Shown here: in pieces, positions 11,634 through 23,900 of the stretch
How positions within the stretch are numbered: position 1 is the stretch's first letter
Layout of the letters: every line of letters begins with the position of its first letter
Position numbers and translations under genes: made by a program
Notes under the pieces: generated by a model
What the model was told of the DNA's origin: nothing
Seen by the model: only the letters and a program-made list of their open reading frames with translations
Databases searched by the model: none
Assembly: GCA_008921705.1 (NCBI GenBank)
Contig: VFFE01006710.1
Coordinates: 1,456,461-1,520,460, forward strand
Length of the DNA: 64,000 nucleotides
Direction: 5' to 3'
From: Burhinus oedicnemus
Lineage: Eukaryota > Chordata > Aves > Charadriiformes > Burhinidae

Positions 11634-14600
11634 TCTTTATATTTGTTTTCTTCCGGATGAGTGAGTTGAATTGGCTCAGTGAAGAGTCAGAGAAGCACTA
11701 GATCTAGCACAAGGGAGAAAGCAAGGCTACAGCACTAAGCCTGAGGGTAGAGGCAGTGGAGTAGGACTGGCTCTGCCAGTCTTTAGGTCAGTTCAGCCCT
11801 ACTGGCAAGCCATGCAGAAAAGGTCCTTCGTTAGGTTGGCTAAGGGAGCCAGGAATGACAGGTAAGGAAAAGAGGCCCGTAAGGACCTAAGCCACTGGCT
11901 AGAAATAGATGCCCCTGTCTTGGCAGGCAGCTGCCTTCTCCAACACAGGTCTTCAACCATTGCACACCAACAGCCTGATCCTGTGATGTGGCTCACTCGG
12001 AAAGGTCTGGTGCTAACCGGGCTAGAGCCCTGAAATGGAATAATGGCACCCTATTTCCACACAAGGAAATTCATAACTGCCCTCTTCTGGGAGGGCAATG
12101 CAATTTTCTGTGTAATGCAGGGGTGATGTCTCATGTGGGAGTCGTCATCTGGGAGAAGGCCAGAGAAGAGTGCAACCATGAGTTCACCACATCCCAGTGT
12201 TGTGGATGCTGCTACAGCCCTGATGATGCCAGTCACCAAGACAGACTCGGTCCTCTGGGCTTCCCTCCCTGTGAGTCCCAGTCCTCAGCTCCAGCACTGG
12301 AGGGGACCAAGAACTTTGCCATTAGTAAATGGTCAAACCAGGAATGACTATTAAATTTATGGATAACACTGAAATGGGGAAAGGCAGGATCACTGGAGGC
12401 TTGAGATGTGGAATGAACAATTCCTAATTGAATTTTTTTAGAGCGTTCCTAGGTCGCATGGAAAAAACAATTAAGTGGTATATTTGCAGTATCTAATATT
12501 TAAAGTTTGCTTTAATAGTCCTTTACATCATTATGATCAGTGCTGTGAGTGCATAAATATCTTCATCTCTTCAACATTTTCTTCTTGACAGGTTAGTTTT
12601 CTACCCACAGAGATATTGATGAGACACTTTTGTGCTCCAGATATGTGCATTTTTCTGCATTTTCAAATAGGAACCACCATTATCTTTTTGCAAGCTGAAT
12701 ATTTTTTATACATCATTTACTAGTGACTAATGTGCGCTTCAGCCATGGGCTCCAAGGACTGTCATTTATCTTCCATAATGACCACAAGTTCTTAAACAAC
12801 CAGCAACACACTGGCTGCAAAGATGATCACAGAAGACTCTTAGTTACAGCGAACGGAAACAGAGCAAAATGTATACTGATATATTTCACTTTGGAAACAA
12901 AAAAACCCAAACCCTTCTTTCTCTTGTGTGAAGTGCAATATGAAGTAAAAGAAGGTTTTAAATAATGTAAAACTACAGTTTTACTTCTGTTTCTGAAGTC
13001 AGTTTGTCATCTGGAAAAAGCCAGTGTATCTTCAGTGAAAATCAAAAAAACCTACAACAATAAACTTTCTCGTGTGCTGGCTGCCTGTGATTTCTTACTG
13101 CCACTGAATATTTTCTATATAAAGATTATAAGCAGCAATACTTGCACATATATTTAGGACAATGCCACTGTGGCCACAGGACACAAAATATTAACGTTAA
13201 GCCAATGCTTCCATATTAAAGCAAATTGGACGCAGTTTTCCACAGCACAATATGTGTCCTTTTAAGAAGTCAGATTAGCCAATCAGCTTTTTAAAGCACT
13301 GCAATGCAGAAGCTGACCAAGTTTGTGCCAGAGCATGCAGCCACATCTCCTGGATGGAAGTTAACGATCAATGAAATCTCTCCTTGGGTTAAACATGAGC
13401 AAGAGTGATGGTGTTACAGACAGAGTTCACCCTTCAGGCCACACAGGCTGAATTTTGGGAGCTCTGCCCAAGCTACGACAGTCACTGTGCTCAAGAAATA
13501 AATTCTGAGAAGTTCCCTGAGTGGTAGGAAGCTATTGGGTCCTTACAAACGCGTTGTATTTCCAACCATTGTCTGAGTCATTCCCAGTGACAATATGGGC
13601 TCATTTTTCACGTGTTTCTAATGATTTCAAGTGCTCTATTTGACCTTGATCTTCATGGGAAGGAAGCTCAGTGCTTGTTTGGATGTCTTCTTATAAGTAT
13701 TTCCTCTTCTACAGCTTTACTGGCAGCTCAACAAATAGTTTCCCTAGTGCCAAATAAGTTCCAGCTAAGCAACAATTTTTCCACATGCTTTCAGATGCTA
13801 TAAAACAGCTTTATCTCCATTCTGTGTCTTGGGGTTGAGTTATTTTTTAGTATCTTTCCTCCTATTAATAAAGAGCAATGGAGTGATAAATGTGTATTTT
13901 ACACAATAGACACCGCTATATATGTATATTGCTGCTTCCAATGGTGTGGCCACCTTCTGCTGTATGCAGGCTCTATACAGCCTTCTCCTGTGAACAGACA
14001 AACCTACAGAAAACATAAACCCAGGGAGCCTTTCATCAGCACCATTGGCCCGGTGACGGGGCAGACTGTCTGCAGGGAGCACCCAGAGCCAAATCTAAAG
14101 AGAAATCTCTTTACCTTCCTTGGCGACAATGCCCTTTACTAATGGTAACAAATGTGCCGCATATATTTCCCAGTCATGTATGCCTAGAATCAATAGTATT
14201 ATAGACAATATTGACATCATCTGATTACATTAATGATCGCCCTTTACATGTGTAAACTTGGCCAGTTGCTAGCTTATTCCCAGTGTCCACAAATGCTTGC
14301 CCTATCCCCCTTTTCATACCTGTCTGCGCAAACCTGTCCGTACTCGGGAAGGGTGTCTGATAAAGACTCTGGTTTTTCCTACCTGCAGACACCTTTCATT
14401 GTTTTTGCTTGCAGAGGCCCACAGTGGTAGATTAATATTTTCTAAGATGATTAGTAATTCAGAATGATTTATTTATGAGTTATATACCCACAATATCTTT
14501 AAGAGATCAAAGACATCTGATTTTCAGAGACTGAGAGTTTGGAAACTGAGGACTATGGAAATTCAAAGTCCCTGAGATAAACTTTTCCCACCTTTAACAG

Positions 14601-17164
14601 TTACTAAATGAAAAACGAAATTGCAATGAACCGTGTTTTCATATTACAGCTTGTGAGTGTGTTTGCCCAGGTATGCTTCTTTTGATCCTCTAAAATACAG
14701 TCACTGATAAAGATGGATGGCTTTTTGCAAGGAACATCAGTCATTTTCAGAAATCTGACGAGGCAACTGTGTGCTCAAATGGTTTTGCTTGAGCCCAACA
14801 AATGCTGAGCTTGGAGAAGAATATCCTTGTCTGCATGTGTGTTTTGTAGCATCAGTAATATGTACCTTGGGAGCATTTAATCTATAGTATCAACACTATT
14901 TATGGCGTCTGGAGTTTTACATGGCTAAAGTAATTACTGTGATAAATGCCAGCAATATTTTAAAATTAACATTGAAGCTTCCTTCAATTTAGAAGCACAA
15001 GATGCTTAATTGGCAAAGATGGGATTGTAGTAAATTCCTTTGCTATTTAGGGTCTGATTCTGCATAACTGATGCACAGAGATCTGTACTTTCATCCTGAA
15101 GTCAGTTGGTTTTCTTGGCTTCTCGAGTGCTGGAGTGGCCACAAGATCACGTCTGGTGACTGTTTTCCCTGTTTACCTCCTGGTGTAGGAGTCAACAAGT
15201 CTTCTGTGCCTCAGAGCATAACGTACAGCTTAGCTGCCAGATGGACAGATGAGTGCAACTCCGTCTATTCCTCCTCCACTGTGGTAATATCACACAACCA
15301 ATATCAGCAGACAGGCCAAAGAAGGGTCATCAGCTTCCTTCAAACCACTTCCAAAGCACAGGATTGTAGATCTAACTCTTGTCAGTAAAGGTGTTTACCA
15401 CCTGGAGGTCACCAAAGGATTGGGACAAGTCATGGGCAGCTTGGAACAATCACCACCATCCATAAAAGAGCATAACTGAACAATGATCTCCAAAAGGATC
15501 AGGTTCAGCCTCTGCCATGGACTGCTCTGTTGTTGAAAAAGACCATTTGCAGCCGAGGAGAGTTTTGCTTGAGAAAGGATTACAGGATCCCAGTCTAATT
15601 TTTGTGTGGCACTCCAATAGATGAAAACATTATCCAAGATGATAACACTTCCTATGAACTGGTAAAAGAGTATCTCAACTGTTGCGCTATCAGAAAGTTG
15701 TCTGAGAAGTGAAACATTCTTCAAGACCTTTGGATCACATAGTTGAGCCAGTCTAATGGTCACTGCATGGAGAGAGGTCAGTTCTTGTCCCTCCAGCCTC
15801 CCTGTTTTCTTTTTCCCTTGCTCCCAGCTGTGTGTTTCTGCTTCTCTCTTTGTGACTGGGGTGGTTTTCCTGGTCCTTGCTGAACTGACTGAACTCACTA
15901 ACCTGGCAGAAAACTAACCCAGCAAAAAAATTGCATTGGCCCATGCAAGGGTCAGATTGGCAGCCCAGGGCTGCTGCTGGAGTGCAGGTGAGGGCAAGGA
16001 GGAAAGAAAGAGAGAGGAAGAAGGAGAGACAGCTTTTTTTTTAGTGAAAATCAATCATCAGGTCATCTTGACTGTGTTGTGTGATCATGCCCTCCATTTG
16101 CGAAGGGAAATTTCTGTTTCAGAGAACAGCCAAGGGATGCAAAGTCTTTTCCACCTTCATCCTTTCAAACCTACTGCAAAGTCAAATGAGCTAAGAACAA
16201 TTTCTTGGCAGCAAGATAATTTTTGGCACTACTCCTTTTTAGTAGTTACCTCTGCAGAAGATACAGATATTCATGCTGGAGAAGCAGGACAGGGAACTCT
16301 CCACTCCTCTTAGTTTATCTCTTTCCACAAACAGCTATAGTTGTTTAAACTCAGAAAAAACCAATGGTTATTTTCCTTTGCCAAACACCTGATCCTGCCT
16401 GTAGTGCAGCCCTGCCCTGTCCTTCAGGATCACAGCCTGTAAGCACCAACTATTCCTTGCAATCATTGGATTATTACTAACATACAAACTGCATTATAAA
16501 GTGAATACTAAATTATATAGGGAGAATTTCCCCTTCCCCCTCTTTACCACCAGTGAGTAAAAGGATCCCATCTTTCATAGGCATGCCAAAGAGCTATACT
16601 TCATGCCTGGGAGAAAATCACAGGACAGTTTTTATAGCAATTCAGGCAAGGGATCCCCACTACGCAAATAAAATACAGCGTATCCATGCAACACTTCATG
16701 ACAGCTCAGTATTTCATAGCGAGGATGGGTGGTGGGTGGCTGTGGGAGTCCTTCAGGTCCTGCAGAGCCATCAATAGGCTGCAGGTCTCCTGCATCCTCC
16801 TACACGGGTTCCTTCAGTGCATGGGAGAAGGCGGGCTGCAAACAGCAGGAGAAGAAGAGAGCACCTGTCATGTCCATCCCTTGACCTCTCTCTCTGTGGT
16901 ACCGTGCCTGAGCTCAACCAAGGTTTTTAGACATTGAGTTGTTGAGGTTATGGACTACGATTTCTACTCAGGCAATGTGCTCTACCTCTGAGCCCTGCTT
17001 ACAGCCCCTGATATTGCTAATAAAGAACCGTCAGCAGATACCTGATATAATCATATATTCAGCTACAAGGTCTGGATTTAACCTGAACACAAACTGCAGG
17101 GCCTTTCCCTTTTTTCCTCAGGAATTACTCCTGTTTTGCATTCCAGAACACTTGTCACCCTGGT

Positions 17165-17212
17165 GAATATTAATTAAAACTTGTAATTAATTAAAATGTC
17201 AATTAATTCCTT
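17165..17212. promoter_or_regulatory. cluster of homeodomain core sites
   Basis: Within about 40 bp there are TTAATTAAAA, TAATTAATTAAAA and AATTAATT, giving several overlapping TAATTA palindromes (for example 17171-17176 and 17184-17189). TAATTA is the classic dimeric homeodomain target. Whether any factor binds here is unknown. Confidence 0.3.
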
Positions 17213-20046
17213 TATTTTATCCTTCAGGGTAATCTTGTATTCTGTGCAAGACAGAAGTAAGTGAGCTTACCAGAATGAAATAAAACAAATCTCAGTGTAA
17301 GTACTGCATTGTGGATCCTGAAAGAAGGGATTGTCTGGCCAGCATTTGGTCAAGGGGGAGAGAGAAGGTTAGGGAGAGCATCCATGAAGGCAGACAGGAC
17401 AGACCACCACATTGCGACAGTTTGGGGATGACCTATGGCCAATTTACGAATTCCATTTATGAGCCCTCTGTGCATTTATGTGTTGTGATAGCCATTTGTT
17501 GTAGGCTCACAGCTTATGTTAAAGAGAGATGGGATTGCGACTCAATGACCACCTCTGAAATAGGAGGTTGTCAGGACCATAAAAAGTGAGCAGACATACT
17601 TTAGCAGAACAACATCTGGTTATGGCCTGAGCAAAACTATTTTTCTAAACTTAAATTCTACCAGGGTAGAAACCAAGCAGGAAATCACCAGTTTGGTCAC
17701 AAAGATCACAAGGAAGGAAGGGGATGGAAGCTGAAACTAGATGTTTTTTTCACTGGAGCTGAAAGCTTTTTGAATCAATGCAAATGTGAATGTGGGATAA
17801 AACTGCAAGAGTCAGCAGAATTGCAGTAGTTACCATGACAAGCATGTGCAAAGGAGTTCCTTTTGGGATAGCAACAGCCTTGCTCTGTGGTATAGACTTA
17901 TCCTAGGCATCGCTAAAACAAAAAAAGATATGTTGGTATATTTTCACATGGAAATTGAAAAGAAGTGAACTTTCTATCCAGAATATCACCAAAGGAATCA
18001 CTAGTTTTTCATATATAATATGGGAATTCTTATCAATCGTTTCCATAGACACTGCAGCTAATCTCTAACTTGTTTTGGAAGGAGAAAACTAATCACAGCA
18101 TTAGCCGTGGGAGTTCAATAATGTAAGGGTGAAAACTCCCATACATGTAAAGTCAACATATTGGCATGTTGTTTACCTGGAATTGTTGATCTTCTACTCT
18201 GTTATTGTTTCATTTCCTTGCAAAGTTTCTCAGAAACCATAGTTATTGTATCTTGCTTCCTCCTCTTCCTCTCCAGGGGCAGTTCTTTCCAGATCAAGGC
18301 AAACACAGCATCCTCACCAGACGTTATGAAATAGCGCTTTGTAGACCTTTCCTGTCAGCTCACACAGATGATTCTATTGAGAAACCCGTGTTGCTTTTAA
18401 AAACATGTATTTATCTTTAATAATAAGTCAATACAAAATGCTGTGCAATATAAATATAGCCTTTCCTTCTCTGTTTTGTGTTTTTCTACAATATTTTTCT
18501 AAACCCAGTTACATCATCACCACAAGCAGGATTTATCTGACCAAAACGAGAAGTCAGCGATGTGACTTCTATATCTAAGTCACCTTGACTCCATCTTCAG
18601 GCACAGAAGCACTTCCAAGGAATCATTCATCTCATTCTAAAATAGATCATATGAACCATGGCCTTAAATACCTTCTTTCCATTCACTGTAGCCGGGGCCT
18701 TGCATGACCAGCTCAGAGGCAGACATAGACGTTGCAAGACAGGTGACAGGCAACTTTTTCTATATGTATTGGACAGAGAAAATCCAGGAAACCAGCATCA
18801 TTTTTCTTCTAATTTTCCATCTGTGATCTCAGTTCTGTAATGGTCCCATAATACAGAATATTAATTTGGGTAAAAATATATAATTATTTTTCTTCCCTCT
18901 AGTCTGGGATTTTATTTTAAAATTGCAGAGAAAAAAAATACCTGATATTTCTAAGGAGCTTTGCCAGACTGTGCATACTCTGTGATATTTTGAAATTCAG
19001 ACTGTCCAATGATGCAATTACAGGTAAGTATGCAGAAATCACGTGTTGGATTTGTCCATGTACAAATTCACTCAAGAGTTACACTCATCTAACAGCGAAA
19101 CAAAAGGACATCATGCCATAGTCCCAAAGATCACCAGCAGGAGTTCCGCTAGCAAGTGTCTCTTAGCAAGACCAGCTCTGTGTGTTTCCAGATCATAAAG
19201 AGGGAAGACTCTGTTCAAGTTGGGGACTTCGAACCTTTTAAGTTTCAAAGACTGAGTTGGGAGATCTGCTAAAACCAGCTCTGCTGCTAAGAGGGAGGTA
19301 TATGAAACTGGACTACATTAGATGCTTCTTCTGAGTTCCAGTTTTAGTGGCTGAGCACCAGAAAACTCCGTCTCCAAAGCACCAGCTGGGATGTCAAAGG
19401 ACAGCATGAGAGCCTGGATTTTGTGAGCAGCTAGCCCCGTGGATTGGCTGGTGGATACTTTCACATATACTCAAAGGCATAAGGTATATCTCACATAGAA
19501 AGGAGACAGCACTTGCAAGTTATGCCACAATTTACACCAATCTGCTTGCGAGCTGGATCAGGCCCTTCACGTAGCTGGAGATTACTGGAGTGCAGCTCAG
19601 GCAGTGTGTTGCTTTTGCTGTCATCTCCAAACAGTCCCTGTCCCCACAGGTTTCTTCCCTGCTCTTTTGAGACAATCTGCCCTGACAATGCACACGGAGT
19701 GGTGGGAAAGCAAAGCATGAAACGATTGTCTTGACAGGACTCTTTAAATAAGGTCAATTGCCTGGAAAAGTTAGCACCTGCCTAAGGCTCCTTGCTCTGC
19801 AAGGACCCAGACTACTTTGCTGCACATTCTTATAACAGTATTTGTCCAACCTTCCTCTTGTGATAGCAAAAAATGACTGTCTAATTGAGGAGGGCAGAGC
19901 AGCAGATTAACACACAGTACACTGAATAACATCCCAACATCTGTTGTCACAGATTTGCTGACAGCTGTTTCTGCAGAGTAGCTGGAAAATCTGATAATCC
20001 TAAACATGAAATTTCTTGTTATCTGTGCAAAGGCAAGTGCCAGTCT

Positions 20047-20640
20047 CTAATATGACCCTAAAGGACGATATGCAGATTTGAGGAAATGCTGCCAGCTACA
20101 CCTGGACATCTCCTTCAGCACCTCCTCGGAGAACACACAGCTGGACACAGCTGCACTGGGGCTGCCTCCCACAAGGTGACACACGGGGAGGTCCCCAAGG
20201 GGTGTTTTTCGTGCTCCATGGTTTAATTCTATTTGCAGCTTTAGAGAGGGTCCAGGTTGAACACCTCTGCCAGAGTGACCACAGGAGGGACTCGTGACCA
20301 GTATGGAGGTGCCATAAAAGCTCTGAAGACTGTGGAATAAGTACAAAAATTTTCCCTTCACTGGGTCCCAGTTAGCCTGGGTGGAAACTGAGACACTGCA
20401 CTCCTGTGTTCTCTGCTTAATGAAGCAGTGTCCACTTGGCCCATAAGGATCGGTGGTTTTTAGCACAAACTTACAGCCGGGTTTATTTTGCAGTGAAGAC
20501 CCACTGCTGCACACACTCAGAGGAATCACGTGCAGGATGGAAACCAGGCACAGGGCTGCGTGAAGAAGACTGAATTCTGCTGTCCCCAGTCTATGTTTAG
20601 CAGCGATATGCCGATGGAGTTTACCAGGGCAGCAGTGCTG
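20047..20640 (-). other. long open minus-strand frame, unrecognised
   Basis: The minus frame is open from just after a TGA at 20643-20641 to a TAG at 20049-20047, about 197 codons. There is no ATG near its 5' end, so it could only be coding as an internal or last exon; GTTTGACAG just upstream is a poor acceptor. Its first third has a hydrophobic run (FSLLHAALCLVSILHVIPL) that superficially resembles a signal or membrane segment, followed by scattered cysteines. I do not recognise a family. Chance is the leading explanation. Confidence 0.12.
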
Positions 20641-20699
20641 TCAAACACTCGCTTTCTAATGAGCCCAGCCTTATTCTGAGGCCTGGTATAATATTTGGT

Positions 20700-20960
20700 G
20701 GCTATAACTTATTTTAACTTCAATGGTTAAGAATGAGAGCAGGCCAGAACTGTGAAGCTTTTCCCTTAATTACCTTTTAAAACCTGCTCTCACAGTAAAT
20801 GACACACAAACACGGATAATAGCAAGAGTCAATCCTAATAACAATTGTGCGTTTTTGCAAATCGCAGTTATCTGCATGGCAGCACACAATCAGTGGTAAC
20901 GCCAGAAACGTGTGAAATCCTGAGTACATGCATTACTTAAAAGGCCCATTAAACACAATT
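20700..20960. promoter_or_regulatory. candidate conserved non-coding element
   Basis: Frame-poor AT-rich block with CCCTTAATTACC, CAATTGTG and TTTGCAAATC cores and no repeats. It has enhancer-like texture only; conservation was not tested. Confidence 0.2.
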
Positions 20961-20964
20961 CTCA

Positions 20965-23900
20965 TTCTTGGTTTCGCAGGTTAGTGAGTAGCTGCTATGC
21001 CCAAACGCTATTTCATGGCCAGATAACACTGAGGGAGAAGCAGAAGCTCCTTCTGTCATGCGTGAACTGGGGCCTGTCTGACAACAGGGATCACGTGTAA
21101 CCCTTTAAAACACAAAAATCCTAAAGAAAAATATTTAATCTCTGTGAAAAGCAGTATTAAAAATTACCAAGCACTGCTGTAGCAGGTCTGTCAGATGAGT
21201 GGACAATGGGAATATTTCTACTCTTGGTGCTTTGCCAGGTAAGGGTGCAGTTCTGTGGTGCTGCCTGTTCCCACGCTGCTTTAGATTTTAGATTCACCAC
21301 TGGTAAGTCATGATGATATTGCTCTGGATGCACCTGTAGCAAACAGGTTGATGCTTCAGTCAGTTCTAAGTTTGCTTTTAAAGACACAATTTGCATGTTA
21401 CAGATCCAGTGTATGCCTCTTCATGACACACTTCTTGGATGGAGACTGCCAGTGCCCTGGCAACTGGTGTCTCTGTTTCCCCAAACATCTTTGCTCCTGT
21501 CAACAAGGCAAATTTGGCCCCGCGTGACTGCATTGTTAATGAACACTGATGTCCTCATGACATTTAATATACATCCAATTGATGCAAAAGAGACACCAAA
21601 TCTCATATTTGATTGCTCCAAAAAAAAAAAAAGGTGCTGATTTCAGAAGCCTAAGTGCTGATTTTAGAACTCAAATGCATGTGGCTGATGTCTTAAAGCC
21701 TGCATTTCAAAGCCAAAAAAATGCAAGTGAATTAAAACATTACCTGTTTGGGTGTCCATGTTATCTTTGCATCCACAGGCACATTCCTCACTCCCTGCTT
21801 TTGCTGTCTTCTCTCCAGCATTCAGGGGGATGGGGTGTGAAACAAAGTGACTCACATAGGACTCCCCTTCAAAGAGCAGGGAACTAAAAAATAGAAGGGA
21901 CTTGCACTTCAGTATTTACATACAGAAACTATCACCATCCCCAAACACACCTGAATACCTCCCATTCATGTTTGTGCTATATGGCAGCACAGACCAACTC
22001 ACACACTCCATGTGGATGCTTCTAGAGAACATCCTTATTGCAAGGTGGCCAATATGGTTCTCTGTGCAGACCTTCTCCTATGGCATTACAGTGACAGTGA
22101 CAGCATGTGCTGCAAGTGACCTGGAGAATCAGCGCTGTACAGTGTCCTGTGGTCACCAGCACCACTGAGCTCAGCTCCAAAGATTTCATCACACGACTCA
22201 TTTCGACAAGACGACGAATCAGCCCTGAAGGCACAGGAGTGGTGATACCCATGCAGCAAATGAGTTTGCACGTAGTCTCTGCTCTTTTCCAGGTCTAGCT
22301 CACTGTAAACTGGGCAAATCTCCCATAGCAATGTGGAACTGGGGGGTACACTTCAGCTTTTCACAGTGACAAATAAATCTGTTGGAAGTGTTATGCAAAT
22401 GTAAGGACATATTCCCCATGCAATGAAGATCTGATCTTGAAAGCAGAGCAGTCCAGCAGAAGTCATCATTACAGTCACGTACTTCAGATCATAGTCCCTA
22501 CACACAGGTTAACGTTCGGACCTTTCAGCCTGGACAGAGTCTTTTTTTTTAATTTCAGCAAAGCATATTTTATTTCATTATTTTATTATAGTAATTATTT
22601 TTGTTATTTCACATTTTCAGTGCTTTGTAATTAAGCCAGGAGCTGTGACAGAGCGTGAGTTACAGTGCAGCGAGTCACGCTTGTGTGTTGTTAATCGGGA
22701 GCCTGAAGGCCGTGTGCCACCAAATGCGCGAAGTATGAATTTACTGGGCTGTAAATGATACCCTCGTGTGCCTTATTGAGAAGATAAACCAGCTCACAAA
22801 GCAGAGGATTTCAGGACTAAGGATAAAACCTGTGCTGATCCCTGGACTGAACTCAGGAGCAGTGCAGGAACTAAGTCAGAATATATTAAAAGGATGCTAC
22901 TACTTCCCTGCTACCCCAGAAACACTACCACAAAGTCTTGTTTCCTTCTTAATTTCGGTGGCATGCAAAAGATACTCTGTGGGTGTAAAGTAATGAAGTT
23001 TCAAGACACCAGGTCTTATTTATTGAGTTCTGTGGCTTTCCATCAGCAGAAACCAAGTGGCTCTGGGCCATCCAGTTGGGACGAATATGGTGACAATCTT
23101 TCCAGCTGTGAAGTTAGCCTGATTTCCTAATCACAATCTCACAGACCTGAGAGAAGCCAAGGTAAATAAACTTCTGAAGCACACAGATTCTTAAATCCCA
23201 TTTTAAGCACGATTAAGGTTTAAGTGCTCGAGCCTCGCTGGCCTCACTGGCTTTCACAGGCAGTTTGGGCTGAGGATCCCGACAGAGTGACCATCACTTT
23301 ATGTGTTCCCTTTGTATTTATGTAACTGGAGGTGTGTTTTGCCATAATAATAAAAGATATACTTTACCTTATTGATTTAGGAAGATGGGTCTCAGTTTCA
23401 AAATCAAATCAGTGCTCAGTACTTCAGCTTAATGACTTTGCAAAGGTCAGGAAGCAATGCAAACTGACCCCTTCTCTGCTTTAACCCATTGCTTACAGGA
23501 GATAAATTGAGCCAGTTTATACCTCGTTCAAGGGTACTTGTGTTTGTATGTTTGTCCCAGTTAAGAGCGCACACAGACACACTCAGGGACACTCTGGTTT
23601 CCCATGGCCCCAGCAAATCCTTTCTGCCAACCACCCCTGGGTGCCCAAACCATGTCTTGGAAATGAAGTTTAGCCTTCCAGCTGAGCCAAGCCAGCAAAT
23701 CATTATATCGTTCTAAATAAAAGGAGAAATAACATTAATAAAGGGAAGTGGGTGGGGAATCGGTATCTTTGGAGTTCTGGCCACCTGTGTAACTACCAAG
23801 CCAAATTTCACAACAAACCCAAGTCTTGTCCCTCTGCTGTGTCTCACTAGGAGGCCGTCAACACTCCTCCTTACCACAGAGCTGTCTTTGTGGCTCTGGG

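Larger units (their letters stand above)
8911..20046. other. single-copy DNA, no recognised gene
   Basis: Eleven kilobases without a recognised transposon or gene. The larger frames are 140 codons (9695-10117, -), 119 codons (11988-12347, +), 105 codons (15071-15388, +), 125 codons (15936-16313, +) and a minus frame open from 15913 to 15395. None shows a known domain, and the last begins with GTG rather than ATG. AT-rich patches near 13.08-13.27 kb and 14.86-15.01 kb may be weakly constrained regulatory DNA. Confidence 0.65.
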
